DNA from: Bacteroidales bacterium UBA5349 | GTDB taxonomy: Bacteria; Bacteroidota; Bacteroidia; Bacteroidales; Tenuifilaceae | Direction of reading: 5' to 3' | DNA length: 64,000 bases | Assembly: GCA_002410065.1 (NCBI GenBank) | Contig: DHQB01000028.1 | Span: forward strand, 62,001 to 126,000 | In this document: one piece after another, positions 40,633 through 49,405 of the stretch | Position numbering within the stretch: the stretch's first letter is position 1 | Layout of the letters: each line of letters starts with the position of its first letter | The notes under the pieces: generated by a model | Database searches by the model: none | What the model was told of the DNA's origin: nothing | What the model saw: the letters and a program-made list of their open reading frames with translations, nothing else | Made by a program: the position numbers and the translations under genes

Positions 40633-41763
40633 TTATTTAACGATATCATTTTCAGTTCTCTCAATTAGCTCAATGTACTTATTGGTAACCACATCCCAAG
40701 AGTATTGTTCAATTGCCCGAAGCTTAGCAGCGGAGCCTAAATTCTCCGTTTTGTTCCAACAACTTTCAATTAGGTCAAGTAGTTGACTTTCGTTGTCAAA
40801 GTATAATCCTGTGTTGCTTAGTGTATAGTGGTTGAATACATTATTGTGGGCAACAATTCTGCATCCACACGCCATAGCCTCGAGCAGTGAGGGGTTTGTG
40901 CCTCCAACCGTATGGCCATGAACGTATAGGTTTGCATAACTGCGTAGCGACAAAAGGGTGCTGCTATTGTATTCTCCTCCCCAAAATATAACATTCGGTA
41001 AATACGAGTAGTTCTTATAGACTTTTTTTGCATAACCGCTGCTAATCCCCCCAACAATAACAAGCGTTTTGCCAGCCGTAATAAATGATTTTATAATAAG
41101 TTCAATCTGGTTTTCGGGCTCAATGCGTGCTACTAACAATCCGTAATTGTTGGCCACAAGTCCTTTTGCAGCTAAGAGGCCAAATTCTGCTATCTCATTG
41201 GGAATACTAACCCCATAAGTTATTAGTTCAGTTTCTTTTCTGTACTTTTTTAAAATGTACTCTTCAATACCTTTATTGTCTGCAACAAGCGTTCCGCTCC
41301 AACCAATTGAAAGGTACTCAGTTATTCTGAGGAAAAGTTTTGCCACAAAGCTCCATTTGGCCCTTTTCCATTCAATACCATCAAGGTTAACGATTGTTTT
41401 TTTAAGGAAGGATTTTTTAAAGAAAGGGAAGAATAGTGCGGGTGTATGGCCACAACATATTATTGTGTCAACATTAATTCTCTTTGCTTTTTTAAGCGAT
41501 TGATAGCCATAAATAACTTTACGGATGGGATGAGGCAAAAACTTGTACACTTTTACTGGAACTCTTTCTACGCCACGGTAATCATCTAAACTTATTAACT
41601 CTTGGGCAGGCTCCAGTACTAATGTATGATAGCCTTTATTTACCAATGAAATTGAAAGATGCTCTGCAAAATACTCAAATCCGCCATAGCTGTTTGGTAT
41701 GCCTCTGGTACCAATTATTGCAATGGTTTTATCTAAATACCCTTTTTTTTCACTGTGTTTCAA
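40633..41763 (-). CDS. Glycosyltransferase family 4, DUF1972/rhamnosyltransferase-like
   Basis: A 376-residue GT-B transferase. The frame opens far inside the upstream kinase gene, with no ATG near the natural start. A TTG at 41763, overlapping the kinase stop by 14 bp, places IAIIGTRGIPNSYGGFEYFAEHL at residues ~13-35 and is chosen. The donor-binding half has HGHTVGGTNPSLLEAMACGCRI, the EX7E-type region of GT4. Similar proteins add rhamnose or related sugars to polysaccharide repeat units. It is apparently co-translated with a cyclic-nucleotide-binding kinase, an unusual pairing; no other sugar genes are adjacent. Confidence 0.85.
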   Translation of the reverse strand: MKHSEKKGYLDKTIAIIGTRGIPNSYGGFEYFAEHLSISLVNKGYHTLVLEPAQELISLDDYRGVERVPVKVYKFLPHPIRKVIYGYQSLKKAKRINVDTIICCGHTPALFFPFFKKSFLKKTIVNLDGIEWKRAKWSFVAKLFLRITEYLSIGWSGTLVADNKGIEEYILKKYRKETELITYGVSIPNEIAEFGLLAAKGLVANNYGLLVARIEPENQIELIIKSFITAGKTLVIVGGISSGYAKKVYKNYSYLPNVIFWGGEYNSSTLLSLRSYANLYVHGHTVGGTNPSLLEAMACGCRIVAHNNVFNHYTLSNTGLYFDNESQLLDLIESCWNKTENLGSAAKLRAIEQYSWDVVTNKYIELIERTENDIVK

Positions 41764-42964
41764 TAGTATCGGTTTTAGGAACAGTGAAAGAGAAGGTGCT
41801 CCCTTTCCCATGAGTACTTTCAACCCCAATATTACCTCCATTAAGCTCAACAAACTCTTTGCAGAGTATTAGGCCAAGACCAGTTCCTTTTTCCTGTAAG
41901 GTGCCAATGGTTGTTGGTTTTGATTCAATAAGGAAAAGTTTTTCCAAATCCCCTTTTTCAATTCCAATGCCATTATCGTTTATTGATATTCTCCAAAACT
42001 CACCATCATCATCAACACGTAATATAATTTTGCCATTGTTGGGCGTAAATTTAATTGCATTAGAAATTAGATTTCTAACAACAGTTGAAATTTGATTTAT
42101 ATCAATATATGCAGAGCATTCATTGCTGGCTATAAGCTGTAGTTCAATATCCTTGTTCTTAGCGTTACCTGCAAGTAATTCCAAACTTTCTTCAATTACC
42201 TGTTTAAGGTTAATGATGTTGGGGCGTACTGGCATTCTGCCAGTTTGCACCATCGACCACTGTAGTAAGTTCTCTAACAGGTTAAAGGTGTTGTTTGAGT
42301 ATTGATATATTTGGTTGATAAAGTTTTTCAGGCTTTCCGAATCTAATGTTTCAAATTCACGGATAAGCAGTTCGCTAAGTCCTAGTACCGTGCTAAATGG
42401 GTTTTTCAGATCATGAGCAATTATTGCAAAAAACTTGTCCTTTGTTGAATTTAGGGCTTCTAATTCCTCCCTTTGCCTTTCAAGTTCTTTTTTTTGATTT
42501 TCTATTTTGATGTTTTTCTTGGTTAGTTCGGCTTCTAGCTTGTTGTAATCCCTCAAGCGAACCACTAAGCCCTTAAGCATTGCTATTGATATCTCGTTAC
42601 GCAAAGTTATTAGGTTGTAAAATGTCTTCTGATCTAAGCCCAGCAGTGATGTGTTTTCAAGGGCAGTAACAGATGTGCTTCGAGGAGTTGAGTCAACTAA
42701 CGAGTATTCGCCAATGTATTGGTTCTGGCAGAACTCTGCAAAGGTATGGTCGCCATCATGAGCCTTTACTCTTCCCTCAACAATAATGTATAGTGTGCAA
42801 TCCTTATCCCCTTTGTAAAATAATACAGAATTTTTGTCCAGCGTTTTTTTGATAAGTGCATCGGCAATATCATGCAACAGAATCTCGTCCAAGTCTTTGA
42901 ATATTGGAATAGATTTTAAAGTTTTTATCCTACTATCAATTTCTGTCGCCGAATTTATATCCAT
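41750..42964 (-). CDS. Cyclic nucleotide-binding domain histidine kinase
   Basis: A 404-residue soluble kinase. Residues ~18-135 are a cNMP-binding (CRP-like) domain (LFYKGDKDCTLYIIVEGRV, YIGEYSLVDSTPRSTSV). A coiled coil (~140-172) leads to HisKA with the His in IIAHDLKNPFST and to a HATPase (LISNAIKFTP, DNGIGIEKGDL, GTGLGLILCKEF). The phosphate-cassette Arg in STPRSTSV is kept, so nucleotide binding is plausible. There is no transmembrane segment, so it should sense a cytoplasmic ligand. No response regulator is adjacent. Confidence 0.93.
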   Translation of the reverse strand: MDINSATEIDSRIKTLKSIPIFKDLDEILLHDIADALIKKTLDKNSVLFYKGDKDCTLYIIVEGRVKAHDGDHTFAEFCQNQYIGEYSLVDSTPRSTSVTALENTSLLGLDQKTFYNLITLRNEISIAMLKGLVVRLRDYNKLEAELTKKNIKIENQKKELERQREELEALNSTKDKFFAIIAHDLKNPFSTVLGLSELLIREFETLDSESLKNFINQIYQYSNNTFNLLENLLQWSMVQTGRMPVRPNIINLKQVIEESLELLAGNAKNKDIELQLIASNECSAYIDINQISTVVRNLISNAIKFTPNNGKIILRVDDDGEFWRISINDNGIGIEKGDLEKLFLIESKPTTIGTLQEKGTGLGLILCKEFVELNGGNIGVESTHGKGSTFSFTVPKTDTIETQ

Positions 42965-43121
42965 TTGTGTTATAAGTAAATAATTATGACCCCAAATTTA
43001 GTTTTTTTCGTTAACTAACCACTAAAACAGCATGGTCAATAGCAGAAAATTTAAAATTTCCGCTATTGATGTTTCCTTTTTTGTTATGTTTAAAGCTCCA
43101 TAAGTTCGTAATACTTTTTTT

Positions 43122-45419
43122 ATGAAGATAAAGTTAAATCTTAGGCAAAAGATTACTCTCTCCGTTATTGGCACTGCTGTTTTGCTTTTTGCCTTTACTA
43201 TTGGCTACTTTTCTATTTCAACCAAAAAAGGTTACTATAACAATGCCAAAGTTCTTAATATTGCCGTTACAAACCATTATGCTAAAGCCGTTGAAGGGTC
43301 GCTAAATGAGGATATGGCCCTTGTTCGTACCCTTTCAAGCGCTTTTCTTGAGAACACTCAATTACCCTTTGATCAGTGGCGTGAGTTAATTATGGGAATG
43401 TACAAGCAGATTATGCTTGTAAACCCACATATCGATGCTATATGGGATAGTTGGGAACTTTCGTATCTCGATTCCAATTGGGACAAACCAACTGGGCGCT
43501 GGCTTCATATCTACTATCGTGAGGGGGGCAAGCTTGTGTCAAAGCGAGAGCTGCGAAGCCTTGATGGTGATTCTGAAGTTTATACTGCACTTAGGTCTGC
43601 CGGTAAGGAGACAATTATAGAACCCTATGCTTCAGTGTTGCAAACAAGTGGGCTAATGACATCACTAACTTCTCCAATTTACATCAAGGGTAAATACATT
43701 GGACTTGTTAGTATCGACCTTTTTTTAGGTAATTTACAAACCCTAATTAATGAGATTAAACCATTTGATGAGGCTGAGTCTTTTCTTATTTCCTCTAAGG
43801 GCACTTTTATTGCACACCCCGATACCGCTTTCTTAGCCAAGAACATTACGGATATTTACCCAACCATTTCACAAAACCACAATATTGTTGAGATGGTAAA
43901 AAGGGGCAAATCCTTCAGTTTTACCGAAAAGGATAGAACCGGAGAGAAAAGGCTATACACCTTTTGCCCTGTTAAAGTTGGTCGCACACAAACACCTTGG
44001 TCACTTGCAATAGTTGTTCCCGAGAGGGTTATTCTAAGCCAAGCAAATCGATCGTACAACATTGGAATTTTGGTTGGAGTAATAGGAATTATTGTTCTGA
44101 TTACCATAATTATTCTTTTGGCTAATAATATTACAAAACCCATTAAGCAAATAACCAACCTGCTAATTGAGGTATCCAAAGGGAGAATCGATAAATCGAT
44201 GAGACCAAATTTTAATTCAGAGGATGAGATTGCTGAAATGGGCCAAGCTCTTTCCAGTTCAATTGATAGCTTGTTAGCTAAAACCGAATTTGCAAAAAGT
44301 ATTGGACATGGGAAACTCGATGCCGAGTTGAAACTCTTGAGTGATGAGGATGTTTTGGGCCAATCGCTACTCGAAATGCGCAGAAGCCTTCAAACTGCAA
44401 AAGAGGATGAAGATATTAGGAAGAAGGAAGACGATAAGAGGCGCTGGGTAAACGAAGGATTAGCCAAATTTGGAGATATTCTTCGTCAGAATAACGATAA
44501 TCTATCAAAGCTTGGTGATGAGCTAATAAAAAATCTGGTTTGGTACTTAAAGGCTAGTTTGGGTGGAATTTTTGTTAAAAATGAAGAGAATACACCAGTA
44601 ACCTACGATCTTTCCTCTGCATTTGCCTACGATCGGAAGCGTTATTTGCAGAAGAGTTTTGAACTTGGCGAAGGGCTAATTGGCACTTGTGCTGCCGAGC
44701 GCGGGACCATTTACCTTAAAGAGATACCTCAGGATTATATTGAGGTTACTTCAGGGCTAGGAGATGCAAACCCCAATACTATTCTCATAATTCCTTTGGT
44801 TATTGAAACAGAAGTGCTTGGTGTTATTGAAATCGCCGCTTTCCAAGATTTTGATGATTTTGAAATAGAATTTGTTGAAAAGCTTGGTGGGAGCATTGCT
44901 TCAACCCTACGAACAGTTAGGGTGAACCAAAAAACAGCAGAACTCCTAGAACAATCTCAGCAACAAGCAGAAGAGATGCTTGCTCAAGAAGAGGAGATGC
45001 GCCAAAACATGGAGGAGTTGCAGGCAACCCAAGAGGAAGCTGCACGCAAATCGTTTGAGATGCAAGGTTTAATAGATGCGTTAAATGCTTCATCATTTGT
45101 TGTGGAGTACGATATACACGGTAATATCATAAACATCAACGACGCTTACCTTGAATTGCTGGGAGTGAACAGAGAAACTGCTATTGGAAAGCATCACTCC
45201 GATAGTATTGTGATGACTGATGAGCAACGAATGCGCTATGAGCAGTTCTGGTCGAATTTACGAAAGGGTAAAATTCAGAAAGAAACCAATCTCGTGCGTA
45301 TAGGAAGAAAGGATTTTACGTTTATTGAAACCTACACACCCATTAAAAACATAAACGAAGAGGTTTATAAGATATTAAAAGTAGCCGTTGAAATCTCTTC
45401 CGAAGCCCATAAAGATTAG
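43122..45419 (+). CDS. Cache-HAMP-GAF-PAS sensor protein without a kinase domain
   Basis: A 765-residue membrane sensor. TM1 (~12-30) and TM2 (~310-332, IGIIVLITIIILLAN) enclose a double-Cache periplasmic domain (DAIWDSWELSYLDSN, TSLTSPIYIKGKYIGLVSID). HAMP, a GAF domain (~480-610), a coiled coil and a terminal PAS domain (~640-755) follow. The protein stops after the PAS; no HisKA, HATPase, GGDEF or methyl-accepting module is seen. It must signal through protein contact. The coiled coil before the PAS (EQSQQQAEEMLAQEEEMRQN) is typical of Bacteroidota GAF-PAS proteins. Confidence 0.88.
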   Translation: MKIKLNLRQKITLSVIGTAVLLFAFTIGYFSISTKKGYYNNAKVLNIAVTNHYAKAVEGSLNEDMALVRTLSSAFLENTQLPFDQWRELIMGMYKQIMLVNPHIDAIWDSWELSYLDSNWDKPTGRWLHIYYREGGKLVSKRELRSLDGDSEVYTALRSAGKETIIEPYASVLQTSGLMTSLTSPIYIKGKYIGLVSIDLFLGNLQTLINEIKPFDEAESFLISSKGTFIAHPDTAFLAKNITDIYPTISQNHNIVEMVKRGKSFSFTEKDRTGEKRLYTFCPVKVGRTQTPWSLAIVVPERVILSQANRSYNIGILVGVIGIIVLITIIILLANNITKPIKQITNLLIEVSKGRIDKSMRPNFNSEDEIAEMGQALSSSIDSLLAKTEFAKSIGHGKLDAELKLLSDEDVLGQSLLEMRRSLQTAKEDEDIRKKEDDKRRWVNEGLAKFGDILRQNNDNLSKLGDELIKNLVWYLKASLGGIFVKNEENTPVTYDLSSAFAYDRKRYLQKSFELGEGLIGTCAAERGTIYLKEIPQDYIEVTSGLGDANPNTILIIPLVIETEVLGVIEIAAFQDFDDFEIEFVEKLGGSIASTLRTVRVNQKTAELLEQSQQQAEEMLAQEEEMRQNMEELQATQEEAARKSFEMQGLIDALNASSFVVEYDIHGNIININDAYLELLGVNRETAIGKHHSDSIVMTDEQRMRYEQFWSNLRKGKIQKETNLVRIGRKDFTFIETYTPIKNINEEVYKILKVAVEISSEAHKD

Positions 45420-45426
45420 CCCTTTG

Positions 45427-46242
45427 CTAATATTTGATTGAAACGTAGAAACCGGCGTGCTTCCTGATGTTAATCGCATTTCCATCAGCAAAAAGGAGGT
45501 ATTGCCCTTTTATACCGATTAACTCTCCGCTGATTTTTGGTTTTTTACTCAAATCAACCGAATTTACCTTTATGGGAAACTTAGCAATAGGGTACTCAAT
45601 TGAGTATTCATTATCCTCAGTAACGCTGTATTGCAGCGATTGCTTATTCAAAAACTCCAACGCTTTATGCTTTTCATCCAATAGTGGAATAACTTCATCG
45701 TTTTGGGTAAGCATTTTTCGCCAGTTGGTTTTATCTGCCAGAATATTTTTAAGCGCAATTTCAACTAAACCAGCATTATACCTGTTTGTGGTTACAGCAA
45801 CTTTTATTGCTCTAACAGCTCCCTGATCGACCCATCGTGTTGGTATTTGACTGTAACGTGTAACTCCAACCTTTAACCCACCCGAAAGTGCAAGATAAAT
45901 ATACTGATCAGCCAAACAGTGCTTTTTTGCATATTCCATATCGCGGGCTATTCCCTCATGTGCACGGCAGAGTTCTGGCCTTAAAACGCACTCCTCGGTT
46001 TGAGGAACCGAAATAAAGCACGGGTAACAATAGCCCTGTCCGTATGTTTTATTAATCGTTTTTCCACAAGCTATGCAATTAATCCTATCGTTAAAACTTA
46101 TTTCAATGTCATGCCCAATGGCATTGTTAATGGCTTTATCAGAATCATCCTTGGCCAGATAGTAAACGGGTCTTATGGCCGTCTCTGTCCCGATGTTTTT
46201 AAATTGCATTTTGCTAAGGTTACCCTCAAAAAGTGTAAGCAT
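45427..46242 (-). CDS. DUF2797 family zinc-ribbon protein
   Basis: A 271-residue protein. A four-Cys zinc-ribbon near residues 56-75 (CIACGKTINKTYGQGYCYPC) and the following ECVLRPELCRAHEG identify the DUF2797 family. The segment LALSGGLKVGVTRYSQIPTRWVDQGA resembles the GIY-YIG-like core noted in this family. Function is unproven; a nucleic-acid role is only suggested by the zinc ribbon. It is 7 bp from the convergent sensor gene. Confidence 0.85.
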   Translation of the reverse strand: MLTLFEGNLSKMQFKNIGTETAIRPVYYLAKDDSDKAINNAIGHDIEISFNDRINCIACGKTINKTYGQGYCYPCFISVPQTEECVLRPELCRAHEGIARDMEYAKKHCLADQYIYLALSGGLKVGVTRYSQIPTRWVDQGAVRAIKVAVTTNRYNAGLVEIALKNILADKTNWRKMLTQNDEVIPLLDEKHKALEFLNKQSLQYSVTEDNEYSIEYPIAKFPIKVNSVDLSKKPKISGELIGIKGQYLLFADGNAINIRKHAGFYVSIKY

Positions 46243-46369
46243 TTTTGTTTTAAAGGTATAGCATTGTTATTTAATCTGCAATTTAAAGCCCTCTTGCTCT
46301 GTTGTATAAAATTTATATAGCAGAATATCAGTAGAATAGAAAATATTTCAAAAAAACACATACTATGTA

Positions 46370-46400
46370 TTGCAAGGTAGTTAAATATAATATATATTTG
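46370..46400 (+). promoter_or_regulatory. Promoter of the PspC-PadR-PspC operon
   Basis: TTG at 46370-46372, a 20-bp spacer, then TATATTTG at 46393-46400 (exact TAnnTTTG). The start codon is 34 bp downstream. This fits the Bacteroidota consensus except that the -33 box is ATTG instead of TTTG. Confidence 0.55.
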
Positions 46401-46433
46401 CAAAACTATAATACTATAAATCTCGGTATAGCT

Positions 46434-47003
46434 ATGAAAAAAACAGTTAATGTTAGCCTTGGGGGAATGGTGTTCTGCCTGGAGGAAGATGCTTTTCACA
46501 GATTAAACAGCTACCTAAAAGGGTTAGAGCAAAAGTTTATGCACAGTTCTGACATGCGTGATATAATGAACGACATTGAGGTTAGAATTGCTGAGCACTT
46601 TAAGGAAAAGGCACCCATGCCCGATATGGTAATAAGTATTCTTGAGGTTGAGCGTGTAATTGGAATAATGGGTAATCCATCAGATTATGGAGAGGATCGC
46701 TCAGAATCATCAACTCAACGACCCAATTTTACTAGAACGCACAGGCGGCTTTTCCGCGACCCAATGAATAGCGTTATTGGTGGCGTATCATCGGGGCTAG
46801 GCTATTATTGGAATATAGACCCAGTGTTAATCCGAATACTATTTGTAATACTTGTTCTTTTTGGTGGTGGTGGGGTGCTTATTTACGTTATTCTTTGGAT
46901 AGTAATACCCCAAGCAAATACCGTAGCCGAAAGGCTTGAGATGACCGGTGATCCAGTTAATGCCAAGAACATTGGTAAATCGTTTGAAGAAAAAAGACAA
47001 TAG
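46434..47003 (+). CDS. PspC domain protein (short form)
   Basis: A 189-residue protein. The ATG at 46434 is chosen because MKKTVNVSLGG matches the start of the larger PspC gene downstream; the promoter lies inside the longer frame. Residues 1-85 form a module shared with that paralogue (SLGGMVFCLEEDAFHRL, DIEVRIAEHF). A PspC domain with a transmembrane helix follows (RRLFRDPMNSVIGGVSSGLG, YYWNIDPVLIRILFVILVLF). PspC proteins work in membrane-stress responses. The next gene is a PadR regulator. Confidence 0.88.
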   Translation: MKKTVNVSLGGMVFCLEEDAFHRLNSYLKGLEQKFMHSSDMRDIMNDIEVRIAEHFKEKAPMPDMVISILEVERVIGIMGNPSDYGEDRSESSTQRPNFTRTHRRLFRDPMNSVIGGVSSGLGYYWNIDPVLIRILFVILVLFGGGGVLIYVILWIVIPQANTVAERLEMTGDPVNAKNIGKSFEEKRQ

Positions 47004-47028
47004 TTATTTTATACCTAACTTTTATGCT

Positions 47029-47358
47029 ATGAATGTTGAAAATGCAAATGCGCAAATGCGCAAAGGGGTATTAGAACTATGTATCCTTTCAATCCTGTCA
47101 CGTGGCGATGCCTATACAACCGATTTAATAAATAAGCTTAAAGAGGATCAGATGATAGTTGTTGAGGGTACGTTGTACCCATTGCTCACCCGTCAGAAAA
47201 ATGCTGGATTGCTTAGCTACAGATGGGAAGAATCCCCTCAAGGTCCTCCGCGAAAATACTATTCGCTTACCCCTAAAGGAAAAGATTATTTGTCGGAGTT
47301 AGAGCAAGGGTGGGACAATCTAGTTGATAAAGTTAATTCAATTCGTAGTCAATCTTAA
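47029..47358 (+). CDS. PadR family transcriptional regulator
   Basis: A 109-residue winged-helix repressor. The ATG at 47029 is chosen; the longer frame begins inside the preceding PspC gene. The PadR signature reads GVLELCILSILSRGDAYTTD, then EGTLYPLLTRQKNAGLLS and GPPRKYYSLTPKGKDYL. It sits between two PspC genes, 12 bp before the second, and probably controls this operon. The ligand is unknown. Confidence 0.93.
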   Translation: MNVENANAQMRKGVLELCILSILSRGDAYTTDLINKLKEDQMIVVEGTLYPLLTRQKNAGLLSYRWEESPQGPPRKYYSLTPKGKDYLSELEQGWDNLVDKVNSIRSQS

Positions 47359-47370
47359 TAGACAAAACGC

Positions 47371-48951
47371 ATGAAGAAATCAATTAAAATAAGTTTAGGT
47401 GGTTTGGCGTTTAATATCGAAGAGGATGCTTATGCCATTCTTGAAGAGTATATTGAGTCGCTAAGAAAGCACTTGGGCAATACTCCTGAAGCAAAAGAGA
47501 TTGTTGGCGATTTAGAGGAAAGAGCCTCGGAACTATTTACCGATTTGCTAAAAGGGACCCAAATCATTACCATTGATATGGTAAAAAGTGTTATTGAAAC
47601 GCTTGGAAGACCAGAGCAGATTGCCGATGAGGGTGACGATAATGGGGAGAGTGCAAATAGTAGCGATGAGCCAAAAAACACAACAAGACGAAGGCTTTAC
47701 CGTGATGGCGAGAATGCCATCATTGCAGGAGTTGCGTCGGGACTTGGAAACTATTTCAATATCGATCCTTTGGTGTTTAGAATACTTTTTGCTGCTCTGT
47801 TATTTGCCAACGGGTTAGGCTTAATTATTTATATCATTTTGTGGATTGCTGTTCCCACTGCTGAAACCACCAGACAACGGATGGAGATGAGAGGAGAAAA
47901 CATCAATTTTTCAAACCTTGAAAAGAATGTAAGAGAAGAACTAAATCAAGTAAAGCAGAATATGGAAAAAAAGAATGTATCGGGGTTTTTCCAAAAACTT
48001 TTTAACGCATTGGGGCAAGTTTTCTTTGCTATTTTTAGAGTGCTCTGGGTTATTGCTAAAGTTTTTGTTGTAATATTTGCTGTATTGTTTATTAGCCTTG
48101 GAGTAATTGGCTTACTTTTTACAACCCTATCAATTTTCTTTGGCAGCCTAATTGTCTCCCTATTCCCATCTCTTGCTGGTTTAACGCTAGCTGAACTTAT
48201 TGGCACCACATTCGATTTGGGCTCAACACTATGGGTAGTCATCCCAGTTTTCTTTGTGCTTATTATCCCCCTGTTAGCATTGATTTTCCTAGGCCTTAGG
48301 ATGGTTTTTAGATTTAAAATACGCGATACCGTAGTATTTGTAGCGGCAGCTACAACATGGATAGTTGCTGTTACCATTTTGGCTTTTGTCCTGTTTTTTC
48401 AGGCCAGGAGTTTTTCAATACGCGAAACGGTTAAGGATAAAACTGAGTTGGTTTTGCTAGGTTCGCAAACCAGTACCATAAGGCTTATTGCAAACACTAA
48501 TCTTATTGAGGGTACCGATAATTCACAAAGGCTTTTTAGCTTCGATGAGTATACAGTAGCCTATACTGGCGGAAGAGCAACATTAGTGGGCAAACCAAGT
48601 TTCTTTATTGGCAAGAGCACAAGTGAAAATTTCGAGTTGTTGGTTCTCAAAAGATCACGGGGTGTAACTAGTCAGCTTGCACGTATGAGTGCCAATGGTA
48701 TAAGTTTATTATTTGAATTAAAGGATAATGTTTTAATGGTAGATCCCTTTTTTACCTTGAAACAAGGTGAGAAATGGCGAGCGCAGGATGTTGAGGTGAC
48801 TCTACTTGTTCCCGAGGGCAAACAGGTTTATGTAGACAGGAGTATGGAACCTTTTTTAAGTACCGATCAGGAGTATTGCATGTGTTGGCCCGACGAGTTA
48901 GTTGGTCGAATTTGGAAGATGAGAGGCAATAGGCTAGTTGAGATAGAGTAA
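47371..48951 (+). CDS. Large PspC domain membrane protein
   Basis: A 526-residue protein. The N-terminal module (KKSIKISLGGLAFNIEEDAY, DLEERASELF) is shared with the short PspC gene two genes upstream. The PspC domain (~105-170, RRLYRDGENAIIAGVASGLG) is followed by four or more hydrophobic helices (~210-360). The C-terminal ~150 residues are soluble, presumably periplasmic, with a beta-rich DUF4097-like layout. With PadR it forms a compact membrane-stress unit. The role of the C-terminal domain is unknown. Confidence 0.9.
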   Translation: MKKSIKISLGGLAFNIEEDAYAILEEYIESLRKHLGNTPEAKEIVGDLEERASELFTDLLKGTQIITIDMVKSVIETLGRPEQIADEGDDNGESANSSDEPKNTTRRRLYRDGENAIIAGVASGLGNYFNIDPLVFRILFAALLFANGLGLIIYIILWIAVPTAETTRQRMEMRGENINFSNLEKNVREELNQVKQNMEKKNVSGFFQKLFNALGQVFFAIFRVLWVIAKVFVVIFAVLFISLGVIGLLFTTLSIFFGSLIVSLFPSLAGLTLAELIGTTFDLGSTLWVVIPVFFVLIIPLLALIFLGLRMVFRFKIRDTVVFVAAATTWIVAVTILAFVLFFQARSFSIRETVKDKTELVLLGSQTSTIRLIANTNLIEGTDNSQRLFSFDEYTVAYTGGRATLVGKPSFFIGKSTSENFELLVLKRSRGVTSQLARMSANGISLLFELKDNVLMVDPFFTLKQGEKWRAQDVEVTLLVPEGKQVYVDRSMEPFLSTDQEYCMCWPDELVGRIWKMRGNRLVEIE

Positions 48952-48966
48952 ATATTTTTGAAAAGT

Positions 48967-48997
48967 TTTGCCACTCACAAAAAAGCTTTTATCTTTG
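48967..48997 (+). promoter_or_regulatory. Promoter of tRNA-Gln
   Basis: TTTG at 48967-48970, a 19-bp spacer and TATCTTTG at 48990-48997 match the Bacteroidota consensus at every fixed base. The tRNA begins 30 bp downstream of the -7 box. Confidence 0.8.
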
Positions 48998-49027
48998 CCT
49001 CGCTTTTGAAAAAAGGCAAATCAGGAT

Positions 49028-49101
49028 TGACCTATGGTGTAATGGTAGCACAGCAGATTTTGGTTCTGTCGGTCAAGGTTCGAATCCTTGTAGGTCAACC
49101 A
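49028..49101 (+). tRNA. tRNA-Gln (anticodon TTG)
   Basis: Full cloverleaf: acceptor TGACCTA/TAGGTCA, anticodon stem GCAGA/TCTGT around loop TTTTGGT with anticodon TTG, a T arm containing GTTCGAATC, discriminator A, and an encoded CCA at 49099-49101. It reads CAA and CAG. It has its own promoter and terminator, so it is a monocistronic tRNA gene. Confidence 0.96.
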
Positions 49102-49102
49102 T

Positions 49103-49134
49103 AAAGCCCTTGAATTATTTTCAAGGGCTTTTTT
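49103..49134 (+). terminator. Intrinsic terminator of tRNA-Gln
   Basis: A 12-bp perfect stem (AAAGCCCTTGAA/TTCAAGGGCTTT) with a 5-nt loop runs into a T-run directly behind the tRNA 3' CCA. Confidence 0.9.
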
Positions 49135-49405
49135 ATTAGCGTTTATCTATCCAAGCATATTCTAAGATATAAATTTACGATTAGTATAGAAGGAACACCT
49201 TCTATATCGATTAGCCAAATTAAGTTTAAAATCAGTAGTTTAAACCATTGGTTGTTGCAATTTCGTCAAAACAAAAACAGAGAATTTTAAGCCTAAGCAT
49301 CCAGTTTTTTAGCATTTTTATATGTTTTATTAGCTGTTTTTTAAACTAACCGTAAAAATAATACTCTATCTTCGTAGTTTGTTTACTGAACTAATTAGGT
49401 TTTAT
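49135..49405. other. Leader region of the TolC-adaptor operon
   Basis: About 270 bp of AT-rich sequence between the tRNA terminator and the TolC start. It holds one perfect hairpin palindrome (49185-49206, listed separately). A TATCTTCG near 49368 is an imperfect -7 box. I see no open frame. Confidence 0.5.
49185..49206. promoter_or_regulatory. Palindrome TATAGAAGG-N4-CCTTCTATA
   Basis: A perfect 9-bp inverted repeat with a 4-bp loop, about 200 bp before the TolC gene. No T-run follows, so an intrinsic terminator is less likely than an operator or an RNA hairpin. The length and perfection make chance less likely than for the other small palindromes here. Confidence 0.4.
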
